A stretch of DNA of 64,000 bases from the NCBI GenBank assembly GCA_018881555.1, contig JACAXG010000007.1:14427235-14491234 (forward strand), read 5' to 3'. Shown one piece after another: positions 37,422 to 48,075 of this stretch. This stretch comes from Amblyornis subalaris (Eukaryota > Chordata > Aves > Passeriformes > Ptilonorhynchidae). A program made the position numbers and the translations under genes. Each line of letters opens with the position of its first letter. Position 1 is the first letter of the stretch. Under the pieces are notes generated by a model. The model had not been told where the DNA came from. It searched no databases and worked only from the letters and a program-made list of their open reading frames with translations.

Positions 37422-37449
37422 TGCTTGTTTGTTTGTTTGGTTGGTTTTT
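37422..37449. repeat. (TTTG)/(TTGG) simple repeat
   Basis: Several TTTG units pass into TTGG and end in a T run. Confidence 0.75.
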
Positions 37450-39529
37450 TTCTACAAACTGTAAAATACTAGCAAAACATAGAGTAGGTCAAGTTTCAAT
37501 CCTTTCTTAAATCTCTCAGTAATGCATCTTTCATTATTTTAGTCGTTTTGGGGGTTTTCTTGTCATCCATAATTAATTATGATTTTGTTTATTTTTAAAT
37601 TTATGGAGGCTTTTCACCTGGGGATGGTACACTGTTCAAAGGTGCTTTTCTACATTTGTTTCTTTTTCGTTTGTTGTGGGTAAGCTAAAGCAGATAATGG
37701 TGAATGTACTCAAATTATGAAAACATAGTAAAGGTTTCTGATTAGTAACAGCTAAGAAATAATATATTGAGGACAGAGAATGGTAATAAGAGCCAAGGTT
37801 TTATTTGTTGCATGAAAATTATGAAGCTATTTCCTCTGTGGAGGCAGAAATTCTCCATAAGTTGAAAGGTGGGACCTGACTTAGTGTCCTTGAGAGATTT
37901 GTAAACTGGGGAAAGAAGTTATTGTCCTTTTTAAATATTTGGAGACGTGACCCTGGAATTTGCAAGGTTTGTGAAGAAGTTGCTTAAGCATTGCTGTATG
38001 ACTGATTAATCCTCCAATTAATAACATTCATACTGAAATGGCTTCTTGTATTAGTAATGGCACCAAATGACCTTGACATATTTATGCATAAAACAACTTA
38101 CTATATTTAGCAATGATATTAAGCAGTTTTTGCAATTTGCAATTAAATAGCTTAAAGAGGCTTGTACCCTTACTGACTGTTTAAGCATCAAAGATATTCT
38201 AAAGCATATTTTCCCACTTTCAGCAGTTATCCTTGAATTTACGTGTAAAGACAGCTTGTAACACAGAGTACTCTTTAATTAAAATATTCCTAGAATTCTC
38301 TGAGCTAGACTTAAATAAAAGTTTATCATGGGGAAAAAAAGGCTGTTCTAGTTTGTGTTTGTGGTCTTGAAAATTGGTCACTTCTGTAATTGTCACTGAG
38401 AAAAAAGTGTCAACTAAAAGCTTTCTGTACATATCGAAAATGTATGGAAAGGGTTTTTTTAGTGTATGGAAACAAGATTTTTTTTTTTAGGAACCCATAC
38501 TTCATGGGAGAAAACTGCAATAAAAGCAGAAGTCCTTTAAAGTGTATTTTGAAATTGGGTAAGAGTACAGACAAGCTTTAAAATCTAACACTGCAAAACA
38601 TTCATTATAAGAACATTTAGTTGGCTTGTTTCTGTTGTTGCTGATGTTTGTACCCTATGTGACAAAATGCATAATGTAGGTATTAGCAGCAGAATCTGGA
38701 ACTAAGCAAGTGGAAAACATGGAGAGGAAAAAAAACCACACAAAGTAGCACTTAGTGGATGGATAAATTGACAGTACTTTTATTCTTTAGTACTTGAATT
38801 TTGTTGGAAAGAAAAGTGCAGCTAGAGTGTAGCTAAGTATATCATAAATGGTAACATGTCAATGTGAAAGCTTTTTTTGTCCTCTGGAGTAGGGATTTAA
38901 GTCACTCACAATATTCCTTCCACTCGCTTGACTATGAAATACTGCAATTCCTCAAAATCAGATCCACAGTTCAGCCTGACTCCTGGAAAGAGGGCTACAC
39001 TGCTTGTTAAATTAGGCTTCAATTCAGGTAGGTTATCCACATGGTTACAGGTTCTGTTTAGTTGCCCTTGGAGGATTCAATTCATGAGCTCAGTTTGCTT
39101 GGTTGGGATAACAGAGCTCTGCCATTTTGACTGAAACCATAACATTTTTTAACACTCTCAAGTGTTAGTTTAGTTTTATTTTGGATTAAATTTTAATGGA
39201 GATGAAGGAGGGAGAAATGAACTTTGCTCCTGGTACTGCCCATCCTTTTGGAGAACTCTGGGATTCTGATAAATGTCAAACTTCCTATTTCAGCCACCCA
39301 TCCCCTGCAGTATCTGAAATGAGTACCTTACAGTCATCCTCCATTCAGACCATATAATTACACTCTGTATTCCATCAAACATGTTCAGAGTTACTCCTGT
39401 AAATCGAAGATTTTTTCTTAAATAAACTTAAATACTACAAAGTACACATTCTTCTAGTAAGTGAACTCTCAGGGAGTGAACAGATTTCTTTCAGGTTAGG
39501 GGATTAGGAATTTACCAGAAGTGGATTTT

Positions 39530-39550
39530 GGTTGGTTGGTTGGTTGGTTG
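39530..39550. repeat. (GGTT)n microsatellite
   Basis: Five tandem GGTT units, uninterrupted. Confidence 0.85.
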
Positions 39551-40081
39551 TTTACTTATAGGAGCTCAAGACTGTTCAGATAAGCTGCAGTTTCAGCTTT
39601 GGCACATGTCAACTTTTTAATTATTCTTCTCTTAAGTAAATATTTTCTTAAGCCCCTTTTGCTGTTCCATATTTTTCATGTACCCTTTCATGGTGGTAGA
39701 AACCTTACCATTTTTTGCTCTGCATAGTGGTTTCTTTTCCCCTTAAAATTTCTTTATATCTTAATGCATAGTTTGGACTGGTTTCATAAAAGTGAAAAAT
39801 GTTGCATGGTCATTAATAGAGTCTTTCCCTCACTCTCCATTTTGGGAATGGTATATGGGTTTTGGGGTTTTTTAAATTAAATTATATACGCCTTCATTCA
39901 TGCTAAACTTAGAAGGATACATGGACAGAATGGAAGAGTTGAATAACACTGCTGATAAAATATACAAGAATAAATGCAAATGAAGATAATCCTTTAAAAA
40001 AAATCAAACCCAGCTGACTGACTGGTTAAAGCAAGTCTTCCCTTCCCTGTGAAGTCTCAAAATGCAAAATAGTAGAATAAA

Positions 40082-40085
40082 TGTA
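40082..40085. repeat. Target-site duplication, left copy
   Basis: TGTA directly before the LTR edge; identical to 40760-40763. Confidence 0.65.
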
Positions 40086-40136
40086 TGGTGCCGGGATTAA
40101 AGGGGTTGGGATGACTGAGAGATGTCTCGGAGATGT

Positions 40137-40165
40137 TTTATTGTTGAATCAGTCTCATCTTTATT
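40137..40165 (-). terminator. LTR polyadenylation signals (two AATAAA)
   Basis: On the minus strand AATAAA occurs at 40165-40160 and again at 40142-40137, about 190-230 bases downstream of the TATA box. This is the position expected for the end of the R region in a retroviral LTR. Confidence 0.65.
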
Positions 40166-40213
40166 GAAGGGTGAGATAGNAGAAACGTGTGAACAACATC
40201 TCTACTATCAAAG

Positions 40214-40323
40214 GCAGCAGCAATTACAATAACAATAGCAGCAATAGCAGCTGCAGCAAGCACGGATGTCCCTGCAGCAGCAGTTGAGGTAGCAAGCTCT
40301 CTGCAGCAGAAGCTGAGGTAGCT
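40214..40323. repeat. CAG/CTG-rich stretch with a 29-bp duplication inside the LTR
   Basis: CAGCAG-type words recur throughout. Within it CTGCAGCAGCAGTTGAGGTAG (from 40272) is echoed 29 bases later by CTGCAGCAGAAGCTGAGGTAG (from 40301), a diverged internal duplication. It lies just downstream of the inferred start site on the LTR sense strand. Confidence 0.6.
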
Positions 40324-40355
40324 AAAAAGTTTTTTTTCTACTTTTTTCTACAAGG

Positions 40356-40364
40356 CCTTATATA
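40356..40364 (-). promoter_or_regulatory. LTR TATA box
   Basis: TATATAAGG on the minus strand, upstream of both AATAAA signals in the same orientation. It would place the transcription start near 40330 and give a U3 of roughly 425 bases. Whether the LTR is active cannot be told from sequence. Confidence 0.55.
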
Positions 40365-40759
40365 CTTTTTTAAGCCAATAAGCAGATGCCACAAAGCTGG
40401 TTAATACATTTGTACCAATCACTACTGTATGATTTTACTGCAATGCGCATTTTCTTAACCAATTATCACACTTCTATTGAGGCCTGTTGTACAGGCTTAT
40501 ATTGCTACATTTTAACTTTCTATGAAACTCTATTATATATGGTTTTTTGCTAAACTCAAAGTTTTTGCTTAAAGTTCTTAACTCTTTTACTTATCATTAT
40601 TATTTTCTACATAAAGCATGTTTTTACTTGTTAAAAGTACATTTCTACTTTTATAAAGCATACTTATTTAAAAACTACAAAACTACGTTTTTGCTTAAAG
40701 CTGTAAAAGGCTCACTGTTCTAACTCAGGCAGCTTTCGCCAAGGCCTCAGATCGAAACA

Positions 40760-40763
40760 TGTA
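40760..40763. repeat. Target-site duplication, right copy
   Basis: TGTA directly after the LTR edge; identical to 40082-40085. A four-base match alone is weak, but it coincides exactly with the TG/CA termini. Confidence 0.65.
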
Positions 40764-43300
40764 TCCATTTCTATCTGTTCAAGCACAATGCTGTTTATGT
40801 ACTCTGTTTGCACCTGCAAGGTCTCTGAAACCTCATTTCCCACAGTATGGTACTGGTTAATACACACCCAAATGGGAGATGTAAAAAGATGGGAGCTGGG
40901 GTCTTGGCTGTTTTTCAAAAGCACAGTTCTCTTCCTCCATTTCCCATCTGAAATTGTAAGGAAAAATATGTTCTTGCTTATCAAAGTTCTTGTCAAATTA
41001 AGTAGTATTTGTGCATTATTTTCACAATACAAGCCTATTTTAGGCTCAAATATTATTGCTACTTTATATTACCTTGTGATTCTTACTGTTTTTCGTACTT
41101 TGGTACCTCTGAGAATACGAGAATACAAAAATACAACTCCTGTCACATACTGGAACTCCAGTCTGTGTATCTGCTCACAGCACTGCAGGAGGTGAGAACA
41201 CATTATTTTTAGTACAGGTTGGCATTGTCACAGGAAGAAACATCGTTAATATTCACTTCAATAAACAGTTGTGATCTTAAGTTATTTTGCTTATTGTATA
41301 ATTCTAATGTTTGACCGTGGCAAATATGCTGCTGTGCCGATAGGTTTCCTGTGTTACCAGAGGAGGAGGAGGGATGCACAGCACACACCTGCTCGGTGCC
41401 TGCCAGTCTCAGGAGGGTTTGCAGTCACACACTCACACAGAGCTCTTACTGCTGAGCTCGTACAACCCGTGCACAAGCGGAGAATGAAGACAGGGGGAAT
41501 ACAGCAAAAAATGTGGTTATGTTTTTGGTAGCTTTGCTGGTTCTTCTTTTCTGAATTCTTCAGCAAGTCCAGTATCTTCTGGGAGTGAGCCTTAGGTTTG
41601 GTGTAAATCTTGTGCNTGCGGTGAGAAGATTGGAACAATCCAAAAGATTCATGTACTGGGATGAATATCCAAATATAGCCAGTGCCAGTTCCCTATCTTC
41701 TGTGATGGTTTGTTTGTAATTATATTCAAGCTTCTTTCACCCAGGTTGTCAGGAGCTGTGGGCCAACATAACAAGAGTTTCTTCTCCCCAAAGAACTGTT
41801 TTGTGAAACCAGGAGGACATGTTGCCTGTTTTGTCTTGGATTACAGCTGCTTGCCCATATAATTTTTGTTTTCACTTCTGTTTGGTTACTGACATGATCT
41901 TTGCTCATAGAACAAGGAGCACAGAGTGTCTAATCTGTAAATAAGCGATTCATATCCTCCCCTCTCACACTGGAGGAAAATTCCAGTACCTGGTATGGGT
42001 AGGTTTCCTCTTCAATATTCACCATTGTCCCTTGTTGGTTCATGGAGATGGACATGACCGTGGGCTGGGTTTTTCCCCACTTCATGTCCCTAGGAACTAG
42101 TTCATAAAAGACTTCTAAGACCAGCAGAGTGACTCTGGATCTGAGGAGTCGACTCCCTAGTACATGATCCTGGTGATCTGGTTCAAGCAGAGGAGAGATC
42201 AATGTTGCGATTTTTCTCCCAATTCGATTTTCTTTTCTTGAGCGAATGTAAATGTTGCTTTGTTTTGTTTCTTTTTACCCTCAAAAAGGATTTTTCAATA
42301 CATAATCATGCATCATGTCCCTCTAAAGCCTCGGAGGACAGTTTAGGTCCCTGTAGCCCCTGTGATTTTAGCAGTTACTGAGAGGCAGATTGGTTAATAG
42401 GATATGATTGGTGCTGATTTCCCTTGGTGTGACAAGCTGCTTTGCCAGGCACTGGTAGGAAGGGCAAGGTTTGGTAGGAAATTGAACAAATTGGAGATAG
42501 GAAGGTGCAAACAGGTTAACTCTAACATCATTTTTGCCAAATACTGCCGAGTAGTTATAAGGACACTTGTTTTGCCATTGAGATGCCCGAGAAGGCAGTA
42601 TATATGCAGATGAGTGGGTGGGACAAGTGGGAATGCAGAGACCAGAGTTCCTCTTCTGTAAAACATCTTGTTTATTACTATGCAGATATTCTAATCTGAG
42701 GGCGTCCAGAGGTTGCTTTAGGTGTGATGAAATGAGAGAAAAAGAAAAGATTTCTCTGTGCTGAGAGTTTCATTCTTCTGTTGCCTTTGGCCCTTGTTCT
42801 GAAAAATATAAAATGCTTGACATATTTTTATTTGCCATTAAAACAGCATGTACCTAAGGTTAAGTATGCAATTAGGTCTCCTCTAATAAATGTGCCCTTT
42901 GTCAACACATCTTTTTACTCTCTGGAATCTAATATAAGCATGAATTTTCCTTAAAATTGCCATAAATGGCCTTTAACAGTTCAATAGATGAAATGCTGCT
43001 GCCTCCTCCGCTGCATTCAAAGCCATTAAACACAGTGTATTCAGAGCATGGCTGGCTGTTCAGCTGTTTAGACCCTCAAAAGCATAACCTGTTACTGGAG
43101 ATTCTGCGTTGCTCGTGCACTTTCTGCGAGACAAACGTGCGAAGAAGATAATGGGCTGGATCTCCTGCTTTCAGGAAGGCCAGGAATCGGATTCCCTGCT
43201 GGGTTGAAAGACTGGGAAGTACGCTTATTTGCACAAGCAGCAGGGCTGGCTCGTGCTCTCTGTGTTACAGTTTCTCTCCATCTCTAACCTGTTTGTAACA

Positions 43301-43312
43301 CAGGTTAACCTG
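43301..43312. other. Perfect 12-bp palindrome
   Basis: CAGGTTAACCTG is its own reverse complement. It has a GTTAAC centre and CAGGT ends, words seen in HNF1-type and ZEB/E2A-type binding sites. An extra AACCTG at 43286 adds a second possible pairing. Binding is inference only. Confidence 0.5.
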
Positions 43313-44747
43313 TTTTACTGTAGTTTCCAGTGCTTGCAATCAAAATCTATCTTAATTTTATATCATTGTATCTCCAATATTGTTAAACTGTCTTCTATGA
43401 TTTTTGACCTCCTGGGTATTTTATGTCTAATTTGCTACTAGGGTTGTGTTTTATGACTCAGGATCTGCTGTTTTGCTCCAATTTGCAGCTGAATGAGACA
43501 CCATATAATGACACAAGTGTTTGCATTCAGTGTGTGCTCTGTGAAGTCCCTGATACGTGTTGTATGCAAGACTTGGTGTTCCTGTGATGTGCTGCCTGCT
43601 AAAGACCAAGTACCACTTCTTTACCTTTGATTTAATATTTTGTCTAATGCCTGTATGCTTTAGCCACAGCACTTGAAGCTTGTTACTTGAACCCTTGATG
43701 CTTGAAGCATGTGTCATTTGACAGTGACATGCTCCAAGGTGCCTTGTGTCAAACTGTCTCTTTCATTACACATTCCAAAGTTAATTTTCCTGTATCTTTT
43801 CAGCTTGGAACACCTCTGGAATAGTCTTATTAAAAATTGGTAGGAATTTCTTTTTGAAGTTTTGGCTTTTATTTTGTTTGTTTTAGTTTGGTACTAGAGA
43901 AAGTAAACTGTAAATGTGCATTTCTGAAATCAGAGGCAATGATGTGAATGGGCCTTACAGAGAAGGCACATACATATAAGATCAACTGTTTTTAATGCTG
44001 ATACTAAGGGGCAATATCTAGGTTAGGCACTAGGTAGAAGACTGCCATGAAATAAATTGCAAAAGAGACAAGTGCACCTTAGTTGTTACATGAAAAGAAG
44101 AGTCTTTGAACAAAAGCACATAAGGTTAGCTTAGTTGATATCGTTCCTGAATGGTAATTATAGATAATTAGTCCCTTGAATATTTAGCTTTGAGGTAGTT
44201 AATGAAAAGGTCCTGTTGTTTTGCAAGGCAGGTGAAGACTCTGAAGCAAATTGGACATGTGCTCATAGACTCTGGGTGCAATGAAAAGCTCGTGTTCTGA
44301 TTGCTAATCCAAACAGCATTTCTTGCAGGCAAAGGGTCTAGACTCTGACTTGGTTCTTTTGAAGAAATTCATCTTCTGAGCTGATGCCACATGACTGAAG
44401 ATAGTAAAGCACTAGATCTTAAAGATAGATAAGACCATGCTGTGCTCTTGCATGAGGTTATGATTCCCTAGCTGTACTCAATTCATTATAGCCTGGAGAA
44501 AGGGAAAGCAGTGTGACAGAGCATGGCATCTTTCTAAACAACTACATCAGTAGAAACCCCCTGCAGAATTTTAAGTCATTCATCATCTTCCCACCCTCAT
44601 CCCTCCTTGCTGTGCTGATAAAATACTTTGCATCCATTATTAAAACACATCTTTCTGTATTAGAATGGCCCTGCAGCCAAAGCTGTTCTCTGCTTTGTTA
44701 TGTGAGGCCAGAAACTATACAAACTTCTAATTTAATGTGTTTTCTGA

Positions 44748-44768
44748 CAGTCTGATGTTGTCAGACTG
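44748..44768. other. Perfect 8-bp stem hairpin
   Basis: CAGTCTGA, a TGTTG loop, then TCAGACTG. No known role. Confidence 0.55.
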
Positions 44769-45511
44769 CTCTTGGCAACTAGTTTTCTTTTTTCCATTGT
44801 TCTCATGAATCAAAAATGTGCAAGTTAAAATGAGGTGACATATTTGTGTTTGGTTTGCATAAAATTGAATGGAAAGACTTAGAACAAACTTTGTTAAAAG
44901 GAAACACAGGGCTGTAGTAATGGGCACCCAAAGCAAACCACCTAGTGTTACTTCTAACCCAGTGTAAGTTCCAGACCTGGTAAAATGCCCTGCCGTGTTG
45001 TATCAGGTATACAACAGCACCCTAAAGATGTCTTACTTTAGCTCAGTTTCTCTAAGACTGGGTGCTATTTAAAGTGAGTACAATGCACAAGACTTATTTA
45101 GGTTTTGTGTGAATCTAAACAGAGTGGGCTGAAATGTGTGACCATCTGTCTAAAGTAGAAATAAATTACATTAGAGGTTTCATATTTTTTTTAAGTTTTA
45201 TTGGAGGCTTCTGATATGAAACAACATAGTAGGTTAGTATATAAAGGAATAAATTGAAAGGGAGAGAGTATGGACCTCAAGGACTAACTCAAAATTTTTT
45301 CATGTAAAAGACTTGTTTACATAGGTGGTTTTCTTGTATCTGAAACAGCAAAGACAACACTAAAGCGTAAATTTCCTAATATTGCTGAATTCTTCCCTGA
45401 AATTATATTTGCCTGTGACAACAGGTGTTGTCATATCCCATTGAAGTGGTAATCTAAGAGGATTCACGGGAGTTGCAGGAACGACTTTGGGTAGCTCTTT
45501 GGCACGTTTTT

Positions 45512-45534
45512 TAGCTCTCAATAGCTCTCAATAG
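45512..45534. repeat. 10-bp tandem duplication (TAGCTCTCAA)
   Basis: Two perfect copies of TAGCTCTCAA followed by TAG, the start of a third. Confidence 0.85.
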
Positions 45535-48008
45535 TTTCCTTTTGTGGGACTAGTTAAAGGCTCATAACCTACCACGAGCACCATCAGCCTGGGCTTTCTA
45601 TAAACCTGGTGCTGGCAGAGCTGCTTGCATTGGTGTAATGGACGTGCTTTTTTGGTGTAGGGTGACTCCATCGGCCCTGGTTTTTGTCAAGTGTCAGGAA
45701 ATCCTCTCACTGCTGGAAGACCTGAGAATTAACGTGGTACAATTAAGCTTGTATATACCCATTTAGAAATGTTTCCTTTTATACTCAGAAGGAGGGAGCA
45801 TGAGAGGTGTAGGAGTATGGATGCTTTTCAGAGGAGGTTTTGGGGGGCGGGAAGAGGGAAATTACTTGGTTGAAGTGTTGCAAGAAAAATACCCATGCCT
45901 TTTGTGTGTTTGAGTACAAAAGGATTTAAAACAGCTTGCTATTTCATTCAAAGAAAAAGACCAATGAAAGACAACAAGCCTACCTACCAGTAAATTCTCA
46001 ATGCTCTTTCAATAACAAATATCCAAATCCTTTGTTGCCACACTGTCACAAGGGTCTATCCTGCTGCCATAAGTGTGTGAGGGATTCATAGAGCTAATTC
46101 CCATAACGCCAAGAGGAATTTTGCATGTAAATCTTCTGCAAGGGGATTTTATATGTATTAGAATGAGCTGTTTCATTTTATCTTAGCAGCAATCTACAGA
46201 CTCGAGTTTTCCTTAGTATTGTCTGACAGACCGTGACAAAACACTTAATAGGGGCACAATGGCTGCTTCACAGCTGTTATAGTCTATTGTGCTGCGTGGG
46301 GTAATTGGGGAATGTTTTAATCCCTCGATGCTCCACTCAGAGTAACNTGGATTATTGACATGCTGCACTTGCTACAAGCTGAAAGTTGAGCGTCTCCAAA
46401 CGTTCTGCGAGCTGCAACTCTATACTGCACGTATGCTAAAGAAAATTTAGTATAGCAGCCACTGACAGACACAATCTTCACAAGACTTGTCCAGTGGGTG
46501 GTCTGACACACCGACGATCTCAAAGTGTGATCCTGTAAAGCGCTGTGTTTCGTCATGGGGGTCTGCCAAAAAGCAATGCTCCCCTCAATTTGCAGCGCTT
46601 TGCTGGAACAAATATCAGTTTTACCTGGATGCTGAAGATCCTTNCATGTGTTATGCCATGGAAATACACCATTGCCCTTGGTGATAATTTCACCCCTGTC
46701 CCATCTGAAATCAGACATCTCTGCTTCCGTGTATTGGAAGTCATCTTCAGTGAATTACAGTTATCTTTACATATGAAGAGAAGTAAAGATTCATTGAGCC
46801 TAAGATGAAGTGAGGGTCATCCTTGAGATCTGCCATTCATTCAGGGAAATAGCAACTTCCACCACCTGTATAATTTACTCTAGACACAGAACAAGATTTA
46901 ACTAGTGGAAACCACTGATACTTCTAGCTATCATTACTAGCTTTCAACTTTGCATATTTAAATATAAGTTTAAATGACGTATCTTTATATAGAAGGAAAG
47001 AATTACGAATCCTATGAGAAAAGAATGATATTGAGTGGCCCAGAGCCCCAAGTAATAATAGTAAAGGGAGCCTGATACTTCAGGAAATTTGAGAATATGG
47101 GAGAAGGAAGAGGAGAAACCCACACAGAGCCGTGGGACACTGTTTTTCTCCTGGCCTATGTTGCACAAAACTGTTGATAAGCTGTGGTAGAAATATTAAA
47201 GGAAGACCTGGACCTCTTATCCCATGTTTGGCATTTTAATGTGCCATAGCAATGGGAGAGGGTTCCAAAAGTCTCTGGAAAGGATGCAGGCAGTCAAGCT
47301 CTTAGAGCATTCTGAGAGGGTGAAATTAAGACATAAAAGCTGAAGTTGTGTGACCATCTAGTTGGTGGCATAATTAACTTCCAGCATCAAATGTCTTTGG
47401 TAAATGATTAAACAGCACAGTGAAGAGGCAAGTGTATCTTGCTGGTATGTATTTTCAGATTTGAATAATTCAATAATGTTGACATGAAAAATAAAAATAC
47501 ACAGTTTGTATGTCTCACACAGGTTTGGAAACTCTGATGTGCAGCAGCTTTCCAAAGAAGCATGTTAGAAATTGAGAAGCTTATTCAAAGCTTAGGCTGC
47601 CAACTGAATCTGCAGCAGGCAGGGATTTCACAGGGACAGCTTGTTTTGCAAAGCATCCTACTGCTGCTTTTTTTTTTTTCAGTGATGGAAATAACCAAGA
47701 CTAGATTTCCCTTGGTTCTGCACCCCACTCCAGTCTATCCCTGCCCCCATATGTGAGCTTCAGACGGAAACAGAATATGCAAAGGAGGACAGAATTATTT
47801 ATTCTCTTAGGGTAATAGGACTTACATGCATAGTAAAAAAGAATGTGCACATGATACATGTAAACAAATGCTGTTCAGCGTGAGCCTGCAGCACGAGGGC
47901 TTTTTCCTAGCACTCAGAAATGAATTGTCACAAGCACTCCAAAGTGTCTTGTGTTCAGAGGCAACTGTGTATGGTGAGATATACATACTTCATGCTGAAG
48001 AGTACATA

Positions 48009-48075
48009 TAGAATCACAAAATCATTTCAGTAGGAAAAGACCTTTAATATCATCTCGTCCGAACATAGATATGTA
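48009..48075 (-). mobile_element. Very short CR1 3'-end fragment
   Basis: The plus strand carries the reverse complement of a CR1 3' terminus: TAGAATCACAAAATCATTTCAG, then GGAAAAGACCTTTAATATCAT and CGTCCGAACATAG. Similarity stops after about 65 bases, so this is either a severely 5'-truncated insertion or an old, eroded copy. It has the same orientation as the CR1 at the left edge. Confidence 0.75.

Larger units (their letters stand above)
36051..40081. other. AT-rich noncoding DNA with small tandem repeats
   Basis: No gene recognised. Contains an 11-bp tandem duplication at 36300, T/G-rich simple sequence at 37422-37449, a (GGTT) run at 39530 and many T homopolymers. Open frames are short. 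Confidence 0.6.
40086..40759 (-). mobile_element. Solo LTR of an endogenous retrovirus (674 bp)
   Basis: Read on the minus strand, this is a complete LTR-like unit. It begins TGTTTCGATC at 40759 and ends CCCGGCACCA at 40086, so it has the expected TG...CA ends. The 4-base word TGTA directly abuts both ends (40082-40085 and 40760-40763), the signature of an integration duplication. Inside, in sense order, are a long U3, a TATATAAGG box (40364-40356) and two AATAAA signals (40165-40160 and 40142-40137) near the 3' end. No gag, pol or env sequence and no primer-binding site adjoin either edge, so this is a solo LTR left by recombination between two LTRs. A 4-bp duplication is most typical of class I (gammaretrovirus-like, ERV1) elements; that assignment is inference. 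I cannot name the family. Confidence 0.75.
40764..48008. other. Noncoding DNA with CpG islets
   Basis: No gene recognised. A minus-strand frame at 41930-42290 stays open for about 117 codons and looks less compositionally biased than most, but has no domain I know. CpG groups occur at 43107-43141 and 46295-46597. Small palindromes and duplications are listed separately. Confidence 0.55.

Noticed and set aside
40764..42300. Internal retroviral sequence next to the LTR
   Set aside because: The sense strand of the LTR ends at 40086; no gag, pol, env or primer-binding-site similarity is visible on either side.
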